A stretch of 64,000 nt of DNA from Phycicoccus sp. M110.8 (GCF_032464895.1 NZ_JAWDIC010000005.1:186001-250000); one strand, 5' to 3'. Positions 44,566 to 54,259 are shown, counted from the first letter of the stretch. A program made the numbers and translations. The notes: a model not told the origin generated them from the sequence alone.

Positions 44566-45879
44566 ATGACCCTCACCAGCGCGCCGGTGCAGCACGACCT
44601 GCTCCGGCTGGCCACGGCCGGCTCGGTCGACGACGGCAAGTCGACCCTGGTCGGCCGGCTGCTCTACGACACCAAGTCCGTGCTCGCCGACCAGCTCGAT
44701 GCGGTCGAGCGGGTCAGCCGCGAGCGCGGCCTCGACGCGGCCGACCTCGCGCTGCTGACCGACGGCCTGCGGGCCGAGCGCGAGCAGGGCATCACGATCG
44801 ACGTCGCGTACCGGTACTTCTCCACGGCGACCCGGTCCTACGTCCTCGCCGACACCCCGGGCCACGTCCAGTACACCCGGAACATGGTCACGGGCGCCTC
44901 GACCGCCGAGCTCGCGCTCATCCTCATCGACGCACGTCACGGCGTCGTGGAGCAGACCCGACGCCACCTCGCCGTCACCGGCCTGCTGGGCGTGCGGCAC
45001 GTCGCGGTCGCCGTCAACAAGATGGACCTGGTCGACTGGTCGCAGGAGCGGTTCGACGCGATCGTGGCCGAGTTCGCCCGCCACGCAACGCGTTTCGGCA
45101 TCGACGACGTCGTCGCCGTGCCGGTGTCGGCCCTCTTCGGCGACAACGTGGTCGACCGGTCCGACCGCGCGGCCTGGTACACCGGTCCCACCCTGCTCGA
45201 GCACCTCGAGTCCGTGCCCGTGGGCACCGACCCCTCGACCCAGCCCCTGCGGATGCCGGTGCAGTACGTCATCCGGCCGCGGACCCCCGAGCACCCCGAC
45301 TACCGCGGGTATGCCGGGCGGCTCGCCTCCGGTGTCGTCCGTCCCGGCGACCGGGTGACCGTCCTGCCCTCGGGCCGCACGACCACCGTCGAGGGCATCG
45401 ACCGGACCCGGCCCGACGGCTCGCTGGAGCAGCTCGACGTGGCGTTCGCGCCCCAGTCGGTGACGCTGCGGCTGGCCGACGACGTCGACGTCTCGCGGGG
45501 CGACCTCATCGCCTCGGCGGACGAGCCCGGCCTGCTCACGCGGTCCCTCGCCGGCACCGTGGCCGTGCTCTCCGACCGGCCGCTGCGCCAGCGCGACCGT
45601 GTCCTGCTCCGGGTCGGCACCCGCACGACCCGGGCCCTGGTCGAGGACGTGGTCGACCAGCTCGACATCGAGACGATGGAGCACCGCACCGCCCCGGACG
45701 GCCTGCCGCTCAACGCGATCGGTCGCGTGCGCATCCGCCTCGCCGAGGACGTGCCGGTCGACGACTACCGCGTCCTTCGCCGCACCGGCGCGTTCCTGCT
45801 CATCGACGAGTCCGACGGCGCCACGCTCGCCGCGGGCATGGCCGACGCACCGGACCGCGCGGTCGGCGAGGGCATCTGA
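44566..45879 (+). CDS. cysN: Sulfate adenylyltransferase subunit 1 (GTPase)
   Basis: A 437-residue EF-Tu-like GTPase that powers APS synthesis by CysD. G1 AGSVDDGKSTLVGRLL, the switch region REQGITIDVAYRYF, G3 DTPGHVQYTRNM and G4 VNKMDLVDW are clear. No C-terminal APS kinase domain (CysC) is fused, consistent with an APS-reducing pathway. ATG 44566 and GTG 44563 are both possible after GAAGGA. The stop overlaps the siroheme synthase start. Confidence 0.97.
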   Translation: MTLTSAPVQHDLLRLATAGSVDDGKSTLVGRLLYDTKSVLADQLDAVERVSRERGLDAADLALLTDGLRAEREQGITIDVAYRYFSTATRSYVLADTPGHVQYTRNMVTGASTAELALILIDARHGVVEQTRRHLAVTGLLGVRHVAVAVNKMDLVDWSQERFDAIVAEFARHATRFGIDDVVAVPVSALFGDNVVDRSDRAAWYTGPTLLEHLESVPVGTDPSTQPLRMPVQYVIRPRTPEHPDYRGYAGRLASGVVRPGDRVTVLPSGRTTTVEGIDRTRPDGSLEQLDVAFAPQSVTLRLADDVDVSRGDLIASADEPGLLTRSLAGTVAVLSDRPLRQRDRVLLRVGTRTTRALVEDVVDQLDIETMEHRTAPDGLPLNAIGRVRIRLAEDVPVDDYRVLRRTGAFLLIDESDGATLAAGMADAPDRAVGEGI

Positions 45880-47153
45880 TGACCGCGCAGGCGGACTACC
45901 CGCTCACCCTGGACCTCCACGGCCGCCGCGCCGTCGTGGTGGGCGGCGGTCCCGTGGCCGCGCGTCGGGTCCGTGGCCTCCTGGACGCGGGCGCACACGT
46001 CGACGTGGTGGCCCCGTGGGTGTGCGAGGAGCTCGCCGAGGCGGTCGCGACCGGAGCCATCGGGTGGCACGAGCGCGACTACGTCGCCGGTGACCTGCTC
46101 GAGCCCGAGCCCGCCTGGCTGGTCCACACGGCGACCGGCGACCCCGTCACGGACGCGCAGGTGGCCCGCGAGGCCGAGGCCGCGCGGGTCTGGTGCGTAC
46201 GCGCCGACGACGCGGCGGCGTCCAGCGCCTGGACGCCCGCCGTCGCCCGCGGCCGCGAGGGCACCCCGGCGGAGGGCCTCACCGTCGCCGTCAACGCCGG
46301 GGGGGACCCGCGGCGTGCGACCGCCGTGCGGGACGCCGTCCTGGCCGCGCTCGACTCGGGCACCCTGCCCGTCCGCCGCCACCGTGTGCCGTCGAGAGAG
46401 GGGGCACCGGCCCGGCGGGGTCGCGTGGCGCTCGTCGGCGGCGGACCGGGGGCCGACGACCTCATCACCGTGCGGGGACGGGCCCTGCTGGCAGCGGCAG
46501 ACGTCGTCGTCACCGACCGGCTCGGTCCCCGGGGCCTGCTCGACACGCTGGCTGCCGAGGTCGAGGTGGTCGACGTCGGCAAGACACCCGGCAACCACCC
46601 CACCAGCCAGGAGCGGATCAACGAGATCCTCGTCCACCACGCCTCGCAGGGGCGCAACGTCGTCCGGCTCAAGGGCGGTGACCCCTTCGTCCTGGGCCGG
46701 GGAGGCGAGGAGGCGCTGCACTGCGCCGAGCACGGCATACCGGTCGAGGTCGTGCCCGGCGTGACCTCGGCGGTCTCCGTCCCGGCCGCCGCGGGCATCC
46801 CGGTGACCCACCGCGGCATCACGGCCTCGTTCGTCGTCGCCTCCGCCCACGAGGGGGCCGACCACGTGCTCTCGGCGGCGGCCGACGCCGCCCCCGACGC
46901 CACCCTCGTGCTGCTCATGGGCGTCACGCGGCTCGCCGAGACCGCCCGGGCGCTCATCGCCGCCGGACGGCCGGCATCCACCCCCGTGGCCATGGTGGAG
47001 CGTGGGTGGACGCCGCAGCAGCGCACGACCGTGAGCACCCTCGAGCGCGCGGCCGAGGACGCCGCGCGGGCGGGCGTCCGGGCGCCCGCCGTCGTGGTCG
47101 TCGGGGAGGTCGTCGCGGTGCGTGACCGCCTCGGCGACCTCGCGGGGGAGTAG
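45879..47153 (+). CDS. cysG: Siroheme synthase: precorrin-2 dehydrogenase fused to uroporphyrinogen-III C-methyltransferase
   Basis: A 424-residue CysG-like fusion. Residues 1-160 are a CysG N-domain (AVVVGGGPVAARRV Rossmann loop) for precorrin-2 oxidation. Residues 180-420 are the SUMT methyltransferase, with VALVGGGPGADDLITVRG, VRLKGGDPFVLGRGGEE and VEVVPGVTSAVSVPAAAGIP. It makes the siroheme needed by the sulfite reductase at the head of the operon. The ferrochelation step may be left to the next gene. Confidence 0.95.
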   Translation: MTAQADYPLTLDLHGRRAVVVGGGPVAARRVRGLLDAGAHVDVVAPWVCEELAEAVATGAIGWHERDYVAGDLLEPEPAWLVHTATGDPVTDAQVAREAEAARVWCVRADDAAASSAWTPAVARGREGTPAEGLTVAVNAGGDPRRATAVRDAVLAALDSGTLPVRRHRVPSREGAPARRGRVALVGGGPGADDLITVRGRALLAAADVVVTDRLGPRGLLDTLAAEVEVVDVGKTPGNHPTSQERINEILVHHASQGRNVVRLKGGDPFVLGRGGEEALHCAEHGIPVEVVPGVTSAVSVPAAAGIPVTHRGITASFVVASAHEGADHVLSAAADAAPDATLVLLMGVTRLAETARALIAAGRPASTPVAMVERGWTPQQRTTVSTLERAAEDAARAGVRAPAVVVVGEVVAVRDRLGDLAGE

Positions 47154-47163
47154 CGTCCCTTCG

Positions 47164-47895
47164 GTGAGTGCACCTGAGATCGTGCTGCTGGCCCACGGCT
47201 CGCCGGACCCCCGGCACGCCCGCGGCGTGGAGGAGCTGGCCGGCCACGTGCGGGCCCTGGCGCCCGCGCGCCCCGTCCACACGGCATACCTCGACCACCA
47301 CGAACCGACCCCGAGCGACACGGCGTCGGCCCTCGGCGACCACGCGGTGGTGGTGCCGGTGCTGATCACCCCGGCGTACCACGCCCGGGTGGACGTGCCG
47401 GCGGCGGTGGAGCAGATCGCGTCGACGTCAGGGGCCCGCGTCGCCCTGGCCGAGCCGCTCGGGCCCCATCCCCTCCTGCTCGACGCCGCCGAGGAGCTGC
47501 TGCTCGCGCACGGCGTCGCGCCCGACCCCCGCACCGCCGTGCTGCTGTATGCCGCGGGGTCCAGCGACAGCGACGCCGTCGCCGCCGTGACCCACGTCGT
47601 CCAGGAGCACCCGCGCGAGGGCTGGGGGCGCTGGGACGTCGCGGCGCTGGACGGCGGGGCGACGCTGGAGCAGGTCCTGCGGCGGCTGCCGGAGGACACC
47701 GACCGCACCGTCGCCGTCTCCTTCATGGTGGCCGAGGGCATCCTGCGCGACCGCATGGCCCAGGAGTGCGGCCGCCACGGCGTCACGATGGTCCCGGGCG
47801 CACTGGCGCAGACCGACGCGGTGGCCCAGCTGGTGCTGGCCCGCGCCGACAACCTGCCCGCCGGCACCTCGCCCGCCGATAGCCTGCCCGGGTGA
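47164..47895 (+). CDS. Sirohydrochlorin chelatase (CbiX/SirB-like)
   Basis: A 243-residue class II chelatase with two repeated halves, each beginning with a strand and a conserved His region: [20 protein letters not shown] and VLLYAAGSSDSDAVAA (the second lacks the His). VPVLITPAYHARVDVP holds the second metal-site His. It would insert Fe2+ into sirohydrochlorin to finish siroheme for the sulfite reductase. GTG at 47164 follows siroheme synthase by 10 bases. Confidence 0.88.
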   Translation: MSAPEIVLLAHGSPDPRHARGVEELAGHVRALAPARPVHTAYLDHHEPTPSDTASALGDHAVVVPVLITPAYHARVDVPAAVEQIASTSGARVALAEPLGPHPLLLDAAEELLLAHGVAPDPRTAVLLYAAGSSDSDAVAAVTHVVQEHPREGWGRWDVAALDGGATLEQVLRRLPEDTDRTVAVSFMVAEGILRDRMAQECGRHGVTMVPGALAQTDAVAQLVLARADNLPAGTSPADSLPG

Positions 47896-48683
47896 GCGAC
47901 ACCCCCGACCGGCCGCACCCGCACCTGCACGTCGCCCGCACCGGCGACGTCGTCACCGTAAGCCTCGACCGGCCGGAGCAGCGCAACGCGCAGACGCCGA
48001 GCCTGTGGGCCGCCCTCGCGGGCGTCGCCGAAGGGCTGGACGCCTCCGTGCGGGTCGTGGTGCTGAGGGGTGAGGGGCAGTCGTTCTCGGCCGGCCTGGA
48101 CCGCGGCATGCTGCGCCCGGGTGGCGTCGAGGGGGAGCAGGACATCCTCGCCCTGGCCGTCGGCGGCCCCGAGGCCGCGGCGGACGCGATCGAGGCGTTC
48201 CAGCGCGGGTTCACGGCGTGGGCGTCGGTGCCCGCGGTCGTGGTCGCGGCCGTGCAGGGCCATGCGATCGGGGCGGGGATGCAGCTGGCCCTGGTCGCCG
48301 ACCTCCGGGTCGTCGCCGACGACGTCCAGCTCGCCATGCGCGAGACCTCGCTCGGGCTGGTCCCCGACCTCGGTGGCACGGGCCCGCTCGTGCGCCTCGT
48401 GGGCCCGGCGAGGGCGCTCGAGATCTGCGCGACCGGACGGTTCGTCGGCGCGCAGGAGGCCGTCGCGACTGGCCTGGCCAACGTCGCGGTGCCCCGTGCC
48501 GAGCTCGAGGCCACCACGGCCGACCTCGTCGCCGCCCTGCTGGCCGCCCCGGCCGACGCCCTGCGCGAGCTCAAGCCGCTGCTGGCCGCTGCCGCCACCA
48601 GCGACCGCGACACCCAGCTGCGGCTCGAGCGCGAGGCGCAGGGCCGGCTGCTGCACGGGATGCTCCAGCGCGCCAGCACCTGA
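47892..48683 (+). CDS. Enoyl-CoA hydratase/isomerase family protein
   Basis: A 263-residue crotonase-fold protein. The oxyanion-hole segment is GQSFSAGLDRGM, with VQGHAIGAGMQLALVADLRV and RETSLGLVPDLGGTG holding the glutamate region. It overlaps the chelatase by 4 bases although no metabolic link with sulfate assimilation is apparent. The substrate cannot be predicted. Confidence 0.92.
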   Translation: MSDTPDRPHPHLHVARTGDVVTVSLDRPEQRNAQTPSLWAALAGVAEGLDASVRVVVLRGEGQSFSAGLDRGMLRPGGVEGEQDILALAVGGPEAAADAIEAFQRGFTAWASVPAVVVAAVQGHAIGAGMQLALVADLRVVADDVQLAMRETSLGLVPDLGGTGPLVRLVGPARALEICATGRFVGAQEAVATGLANVAVPRAELEATTADLVAALLAAPADALRELKPLLAAAATSDRDTQLRLEREAQGRLLHGMLQRAST

Positions 48684-48774
48684 CCCGCCGAGGCGCTGTC
48701 GGTGCCGGGGGCCACGATGGGAATGCGACCCGGCGCACAGGCGTTGTCCCGCCGGAACGAATCGGAGGTGGCGC

Positions 48775-50652
48775 ATGAGCATGTCTGGCTGGATGGCCAT
48801 GCGTTCGCTGACCCGTGACGACTCGGTCAAGGACCGCAAGCTGGCGCCCGGCACCGCTCGCCGCACCCTGTCGTACGCACGGTCGTTCAAGCGCGAGATC
48901 GCCGTCTTCGTCGTGGTCGTCGTGCTCGACGCCGCCCTCGTCGTCGCCACCCCGCTGCTGCTCAAGGACATCGTCGACCGCGGCATCATCCCCAGGGACC
49001 GCGGCGTCGTCGTCGAGCTGGCGCTGCTCGTCGCGGCGATCGCGGTGGCCGACGGCGCGCTCACCCTGGTCTCGCGGTGGTACTCCGCCCGGATCGGCGA
49101 GGGCCTGATCTACCACCTGCGCACCGAGGTCTTCGCCCACGTGCTGCGCCAGCCCATCGCGTTCTTCACCCGGGCGCAGACCGGTGCGCTGGTGAGCCGG
49201 CTCAACTCCGACGTCCTCGGCGCCCAGCAGGCCTTCACGTCCGTGCTCTCCAGCGTCGTCAGCAACGTCGTGTCGCTCGCGCTGATCATCGGCACGATGG
49301 CGACCCTGTCCTGGCAGCTCACCCTGGCCTCGCTCGCGCTCGTGCCGTTCTTCATCGTCCCCGCGCGCTGGATGGGCCGCCGGCTCGCGGGCCTCAGCCA
49401 CGCCCAGATGGGCCTCAACGCCGACATGGGCACCCGCATGACGGAGCGGTTCAACGTGGCCGGCGCGCTGCTCGTCAAGCTCTTCGGCGACGCCCGCCGC
49501 GAGGACGAGGAGTATGCCGAGCGCGCCGCCGGCGTGCGCGACATGGGCGTCAAGATCGCCATGAACCGCAGCATCTTCTTCGTGGCGCTCACCCTCGTCG
49601 CCTCGCTGGCGACCGCGATGGTCTACGGCTTCGGCGGCCTCATGGCCGTCGGCGGCACGCTCACCGTCGGCACCCTGCTCGCCCTCACGGCTCTGCTCGC
49701 CCGCCTCTACGGGCCGCTCACCGCGATCTCCAACGTCCGCGTCGACGTCATGACCGCCCTCGTCTCGTTCGAGCGGGTCTTCGAGGTCCTCGACCTCGAG
49801 CCACTGGTCCAGGAGCGACCCGGCGCCCGCCGGCTGCCCGACGGCCCGGTGTCCGTCGAGCTCGACGGGGTGGGCTTCCGGTACCCCTCGGCCGACGACG
49901 TGTCGCTGGCATCGCTCGAGAGCACGGCGGTCGGTGACCGCAAGGGCTCCGGCGCCGTCCTGCGCGACGTGACGTTCACCGTCGAGCCGGGGCAGCTGGT
50001 CGCCCTCGTCGGGCCGAGCGGCGCCGGCAAGACCACCATCACCAGCCTCGTCGCGCGCCTGTACGACCCCACCACGGGTGCCGTCCGCATCAACGGCGTC
50101 GACCTGCGCGACGCCACCCTCGACTCGGTCCACGCGACCGTCGGCGTCGTGACGCAGGAGGCGCACCTCTTCCACGACACCATCCGGGCCAACCTCGCCT
50201 ACGCCGCCCCCGACGCGACCGAGGAGCAGATGGTCGCCGCCCTCAGGGCGGCGCACGTCTGGGCCCTCGTCGACGCCCTGCCGGAGGGCCTCGACACCGT
50301 TGTCGGCGACCGGGGCCACCGCCTCTCCGGCGGCGAGAAGCAGCGGCTCGCGCTGGCCCGCCTGCTGCTCAAGGGGCCGGGTCTCATCGTCCTCGACGAG
50401 GCGACGGCGCACCTCGACAGCGAGTCCGAGGCGGCCGTCCAGCGCGCCCTCGACACCGCCCTGACCGGCCGCACGGCCCTCGTCATCGCGCACCGCCTGT
50501 CGACGGTCCGGGGCGCCGACCAGATCCTGGTCGTCGACGCCGGGCGCATCGTCGAGCGCGGCACGCACACCGAGCTCATGGCCCGGAGGGGTCTGTACCG
50601 CGACCTGTACACGACCCAGTTCGCCGACCAGGAGTCCGACGTCCCGGCGTAG
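48775..50652 (+). CDS. ABC transporter, fused permease and ATPase
   Basis: A 625-residue half-exporter: six membrane helices in residues 35-330, then an ABC ATPase with Walker A GPSGAGKTT, signature LSGGEKQRLALARLLL, Walker B LIVLDEATAHLD and H-loop ALVIAHRLSTV. An insertion of about 18 residues (around DDVSLASLESTAVGDRKG) interrupts the start of the ATPase domain just after the A-loop tyrosine GFRYPS; it recurs in actinobacterial relatives as far as I know. No partner gene is adjacent, so a homodimer is likely. GGAGGTG lies 4 bases before the ATG. Confidence 0.94.
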   Translation: MSMSGWMAMRSLTRDDSVKDRKLAPGTARRTLSYARSFKREIAVFVVVVVLDAALVVATPLLLKDIVDRGIIPRDRGVVVELALLVAAIAVADGALTLVSRWYSARIGEGLIYHLRTEVFAHVLRQPIAFFTRAQTGALVSRLNSDVLGAQQAFTSVLSSVVSNVVSLALIIGTMATLSWQLTLASLALVPFFIVPARWMGRRLAGLSHAQMGLNADMGTRMTERFNVAGALLVKLFGDARREDEEYAERAAGVRDMGVKIAMNRSIFFVALTLVASLATAMVYGFGGLMAVGGTLTVGTLLALTALLARLYGPLTAISNVRVDVMTALVSFERVFEVLDLEPLVQERPGARRLPDGPVSVELDGVGFRYPSADDVSLASLESTAVGDRKGSGAVLRDVTFTVEPGQLVALVGPSGAGKTTITSLVARLYDPTTGAVRINGVDLRDATLDSVHATVGVVTQEAHLFHDTIRANLAYAAPDATEEQMVAALRAAHVWALVDALPEGLDTVVGDRGHRLSGGEKQRLALARLLLKGPGLIVLDEATAHLDSESEAAVQRALDTALTGRTALVIAHRLSTVRGADQILVVDAGRIVERGTHTELMARRGLYRDLYTTQFADQESDVPA

Positions 50653-50658
50653 GACTCC

Positions 50659-51597
50659 TCAGGAGCCGGAGGGCACCATGTCCGGCTCGGAGGCCGTCCG
50701 GTCGACGGTGCGGCGGGCCGGCCGGGGGCGGCGACGGGTCAGCACGACGCCGACGATGCACAGGGCCCCGCCGACGTACGCGCCCGCCGGCGGGAGCTCG
50801 TCGAGGAACAGCCACCCCAGGCCGGTGGCGATGACCGGCACCAGGAAGGTCGTCAGGGCCAGCGTGCCGGCGTTCGTCCGGGACAGCGCGAACGCCCAGA
50901 GCAGGAACGCGACCGCGGTGGGGAAGACGCCCAGGTAGGCGACGAGCAGCAGCGTCGTCGCGCTGCCGTGCCGCACGGTGTCGACGAGGTCGGGGGTGAA
51001 GGGCAGGCACACCACCGCGCCGATGACGCAGGCGAGGAACGTGACCTCCAGTCCGGGCAGGCGGGACAGCAGCGGCTTCTGGGTGACGACGCCGGCGCCG
51101 TAGGTCAGCGCCGCCACCACCGCGAGCAGGACCCCGCCGAGGTCGCCGGCGCCGTGGCCGGACTTGGCGAGGCCGATCACCACGACGCCCGCGAACCCCA
51201 CGACGGCCCCGGCCACGAGCCAGCGGGTGAGCTGCTCGCCGAGGAAGACCGCCGCCAGGAGGGCCACGACGATGGGGCCGATCTGGACCAGCATCGCGGC
51301 GGTGCCGGCGTCGATGCGGCGCTCCGCGGCGTTGAGCGTGATGTTGTAGACGCCGAACCACAGCACCCCGCACGTCACGAGCAGCGGCAGGTCTCGCCGG
51401 CTCGGCCACGTGCGGGGCCGGGTCAGCATCATGGCGCCGAGGACGACGGACGCCACGAGCAGCCGCCCGAGCGACAGCGCGCCGGGGGAGACCGACGGCC
51501 CCAGGTGCCGGATCGCGACGAACGCCGACGCCCACAGCACCAGCACGACCGGGACGGTGAGGAGGCTGAGCGTGCGGGTGCGGTCCGGCGTCGTCAC
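50659..51597 (-). CDS. EamA/DMT family permease
   Basis: A 312-residue protein with ten hydrophobic segments in two EamA repeats: VLVLWASAFVAIRHLGPSVS begins the first and LLAVVAALTYGAGVVTQKPL the second. Typical of metabolite or drug export permeases; substrate unknown. GTG at 51597 is favoured because the conserved region starts about 12 residues later; the frame is open 51 bases further. Convergent with the ABC transporter, 6 bases away. Confidence 0.9.
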   Translation of the reverse strand: MTTPDRTRTLSLLTVPVVLVLWASAFVAIRHLGPSVSPGALSLGRLLVASVVLGAMMLTRPRTWPSRRDLPLLVTCGVLWFGVYNITLNAAERRIDAGTAAMLVQIGPIVVALLAAVFLGEQLTRWLVAGAVVGFAGVVVIGLAKSGHGAGDLGGVLLAVVAALTYGAGVVTQKPLLSRLPGLEVTFLACVIGAVVCLPFTPDLVDTVRHGSATTLLLVAYLGVFPTAVAFLLWAFALSRTNAGTLALTTFLVPVIATGLGWLFLDELPPAGAYVGGALCIVGVVLTRRRPRPARRTVDRTASEPDMVPSGS

Positions 51598-51698
51598 AGG
51601 GACGACCGTATGCCGTGTCGTGCGCGGGCACGACGGCGCCGGTGCCAAAGTGCGCCCAATGCCTGCCAGTTCCAGTTCAGCCCCCGGTCAGCCCCCGG

Positions 51699-52607
51699 TC
51701 AGCCGTCCTCCTCGTCCCAGATGCGCACCTTCTTGGGCTTGGCGGGACGGCCCGTGCGACCGGCGCGGGCACCCACGGGCTCGGCCTGCCTGCCGCCGTC
51801 GGCACCCGCGCCTCCGTCGCCCGCACCACCGTCACCGGGGGCACCACCGTCACCCGTGCCGGTGACCGGCCCGACCGGCTCCAGCGACTCGAGGTGCTCG
51901 CGCCGCGCCCCGAACCACACGAGGACGAAACCGGCGACCATGGCCAGCCACCACTGGAACGCGTACGCCTGGTGCGGACCGAGGTCGGTGTCGGGCGCCT
52001 CGAGCGGTGCCGGCCGCGGCGGGGTGCGGCCGTCCGCTGCCTTCTCGCCCTGCACGATGACGTACCCGCCCAGCAGGGGGGTCCCCACCGCCGCGGACGC
52101 CTCACGCAGGTTGATGCTGGCGAGCTGGCCCGGCTGCATCTGCCGGCCGAGGGACGGCTCGCCCTGCCGCACCCAGCCGGTGACGGTCAGCCGACCGGTG
52201 GGCACGGGGGGCACGTCCGGCGGGGTCTCCGCGGTCCTGCCGTTGGCCACCCACCCACGGTCGAGCAGCACCGTGCCGGCACCGTCGGCCCGGAAAGGCA
52301 CGACGACCTCGTAGCCGTAGACCGAGTCGTGCGGGCGGTTGCGCACGAGCAGCTGGCTGTCCGCGGCATACGTCCCGGTCATGGTGACGCGGGTCCAGTC
52401 GGAGGCCAGCGGCATCGGCGACGCTCCCAGCACCTGCCCGACGGGGCGCGGCGTGGCGCCGTAGTGGGAGTGGATGCGGTCGGCCCGCGCGGACTTCGCC
52501 TCGTAGCGGTGCCACTGCCAGCGACCGAGGAAGAACGCCGCCACGGCGAACACCGCGGCCACCGCCAGGGCGCCCAGCCAGCGCCGCGAGGTGAGCGTCC
52601 TGAACAC
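51699..52607 (-). CDS. SURF1 family cytochrome oxidase assembly protein
   Basis: A 302-residue protein with two membrane segments (residues about 10-28 and 220-240) flanking a soluble domain with LVRNRPHDSVYGYEVVVPF and VLLDRGWVANG, the SURF1 core. The C-terminal tail of about 55 residues is a Gly/Asp/Ala-rich low-complexity segment followed by a basic patch. SURF1 helps insert heme A into cytochrome oxidase, matching ctaB and heme A synthase in this window. Confidence 0.94.
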   Translation of the reverse strand: MFRTLTSRRWLGALAVAAVFAVAAFFLGRWQWHRYEAKSARADRIHSHYGATPRPVGQVLGASPMPLASDWTRVTMTGTYAADSQLLVRNRPHDSVYGYEVVVPFRADGAGTVLLDRGWVANGRTAETPPDVPPVPTGRLTVTGWVRQGEPSLGRQMQPGQLASINLREASAAVGTPLLGGYVIVQGEKAADGRTPPRPAPLEAPDTDLGPHQAYAFQWWLAMVAGFVLVWFGARREHLESLEPVGPVTGTGDGGAPGDGGAGDGGAGADGGRQAEPVGARAGRTGRPAKPKKVRIWDEEDG

Positions 52608-52632
52608 TTCTTCACGGTACCCGGCCTAGGCT
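52601..52632 (+). promoter_or_regulatory. Probable leaderless promoter of moaA
   Basis: TAGGCT at 52627-52632 is a good actinobacterial -10 and ends 7 bases before the moaA ATG, so transcription would begin at the start codon. No Shine-Dalgarno is present, in keeping with a leaderless mRNA. The -35 is not clear (TGAACA at 52601 is too far). Confidence 0.4.
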
Positions 52633-52639
52633 GGGGGGC

Positions 52640-53686
52640 ATGACCGGCCTCCCCTTCCCGATGGTGCGCGACAGCGCGCGCCCGCCGGACGACCTGCGGG
52701 GCCTGCCTGACCGGCACGGACGGGTGGCCCGCGACCTGCGCGTCTCCGTGACCGACCGGTGCAACCTGCGCTGCCGCTACTGCATGCCGGCCGAGGGCCT
52801 GCCGTGGCTCGCCAAGCCGGAGATGCTCACGGACGACGAGCTCGTGCGGCTCGTCGGGATCTTCGTGGGACTCGGCGTGCGCCAGGTCCGGCTGACCGGC
52901 GGTGAGCCGCTCCTGCGCCGCTCGCTCGTCGACGTGGTCCGTCGCATCGCAGATCTCGACCCCCGGCCCTCGATCGCGATGACCACCAACGGCGTGGGCC
53001 TCGACCGGCTCGCCCAGCCCCTCGCCGACGCCGGCCTGGACCGCATCAACGTCAGCCTCGACACCGTCGACCCGCGCGAGTTCGCCGACCTGACCCGGCG
53101 CGACCGCCTGCACGACGTCGAGGCCGGGCTCAAGGCGGCCGCCGCTGCCGGCCTCACCCCCGTCAAGGTCAACGCCGTCGCCATGCGCGGCATCAACGAC
53201 CACTCGGTGGCAGAGCTGCTGCAGTGGTGCCTCGACCGCGGCTACGAGCTGAGGTTCATCGAGCAGATGCCGCTGGACGCCCAGCACGGGTGGGACGCCT
53301 CGACGATGATCAGTGCCGACGAGGTGCGCGACCGGCTCGCAGAGCGGTTCACCCTCACGCCCCTGCCCGCGGCGGACCGGGGGAGCGCCCCCGCCGAGAG
53401 GTTCCTGGTCGACGGAGGCCCCGAGACGGTGGGCATCATCGCCAGTGTCTCGGCGCCGTTCTGCGCGGCCTGCGACCGCACGCGGCTCACCGCCGACGGC
53501 CAGGTGCGCAACTGCCTCTTCTCGCAGAGGGAGACCGACCTGCGGGGCCCGCTGCGCGAGGGGGCGAGCGACGAGGAGATCGCCGGCCTCATCCGCGGCG
53601 AGATGTGGCGCAAGGCGCCGGGGCACGGGATCGGCACGGACGCGTTCGTGCAGCCGGCCCGCCCGATGTCCTCGATCGGCGGCTGA
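52640..53686 (+). CDS. moaA: GTP 3',8-cyclase (molybdenum cofactor biosynthesis protein A)
   Basis: A 348-residue radical SAM enzyme that, with MoaC, turns GTP into cyclic pyranopterin. The radical SAM cluster is in DRCNLRCRYCMPA; GTP-binding VRLTGGEPLLRR follows; the second cluster's cysteines are in APFCAACDRTRL and VRNCLFS; and the essential C-terminal GG ends the protein. No other moa gene lies in the window. Confidence 0.97.
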   Translation: MTGLPFPMVRDSARPPDDLRGLPDRHGRVARDLRVSVTDRCNLRCRYCMPAEGLPWLAKPEMLTDDELVRLVGIFVGLGVRQVRLTGGEPLLRRSLVDVVRRIADLDPRPSIAMTTNGVGLDRLAQPLADAGLDRINVSLDTVDPREFADLTRRDRLHDVEAGLKAAAAAGLTPVKVNAVAMRGINDHSVAELLQWCLDRGYELRFIEQMPLDAQHGWDASTMISADEVRDRLAERFTLTPLPAADRGSAPAERFLVDGGPETVGIIASVSAPFCAACDRTRLTADGQVRNCLFSQRETDLRGPLREGASDEEIAGLIRGEMWRKAPGHGIGTDAFVQPARPMSSIGG

Positions 53687-53717
53687 CCCGCGTCGACGGC
53701 CGACAGCCGTCGGCCGA

Positions 53718-53939
53718 CTAACCGGCGTCGGCGGGGATGGCGTCCGCGGCGACGGTCTCCTTGAGGAAGCCGCGCACCGAGAGGAAGTCGCCGAGGGACG
53801 CCCGGTGCTCCTCGCACGCCAGCCACACCTTGCGCCGGTCGGTGGTGTGCAGCTTCGGGTTGTTCCACAGGTGCGCCCAGGTGGCCTCGCGACGGCAGCC
53901 CTTGGCGCTGCAGACCAGCTCGGTCACGGTGTCGGTCAC
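53718..53939 (-). CDS. Small protein with a probable zinc site
   Basis: A 73-residue protein of unknown function. Cysteines at ELVCSAKGCRRE and the CEEH of WLACEEHRAS form a plausible C-x4-C...C-x2-H zinc site around WAHLWNNPKLH. The GTG start overlaps the DUF3099 stop by 4 bases, so the two are made together. Short proteins of this pattern are widespread in actinobacteria. Confidence 0.8.
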   Translation of the reverse strand: MTDTVTELVCSAKGCRREATWAHLWNNPKLHTTDRRKVWLACEEHRASLGDFLSVRGFLKETVAADAIPADAG

Positions 53940-54259
53940 CGTGGCCCGATCTGAGGCGGCCCGTCGCCCCGCGGCACCACGGGCCGCGAGCCGCCCGGGG
54001 CACGCGGCCGCACCGCGTTGGCCATGACGACGGCGACGTACGGCAGCAGGATCGCCGCGACGGACAGGGTGCCCCACACCCAGGGGGACGCGCCCTTGGT
54101 CGCGGTCACCGCGGCGCCCACGAAGCAGACGGTGCGCACGGCCATCGTGAGCAGGTAGCGCTTGATCCGGTGGGCCTGCTCCTCCGCCAGCGACTCGGGG
54201 GCGGAGGTCACCGACTGCACGACGGGCTCGTCGTGGTGGGGGCGGCGGGGACGGGGCAC
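53936..54259 (-). CDS. DUF3099 family membrane protein
   Basis: A 107-residue protein with two hydrophobic segments (about residues 38-55 and 63-82) and the family-typical EEQAHRIKRYLLTMAVRTVC start. The function of DUF3099 is unknown; it is restricted to actinobacteria as far as I know. Divergent from fabG, with about 154 bases between the starts. Confidence 0.88.
   Translation of the reverse strand: MPRPRRPHHDEPVVQSVTSAPESLAEEQAHRIKRYLLTMAVRTVCFVGAAVTATKGASPWVWGTLSVAAILLPYVAVVMANAVRPRAPGGSRPVVPRGDGPPQIGPR

Noticed and set aside
45765-49064. Minus-strand open frame of about 1100 codons opposite cysG, chelatase and enoyl-CoA hydratase
   Set aside because: Shadow of overlapping plus-strand genes with clear motifs; Ser/Arg/Ala-rich composition typical of antisense reading.
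51806-51860. Gly/Asp-rich repeats in SURF1 as a distinct repeat element
   Set aside because: The units are imperfect and short; ordinary low-complexity coding sequence is enough to explain them.
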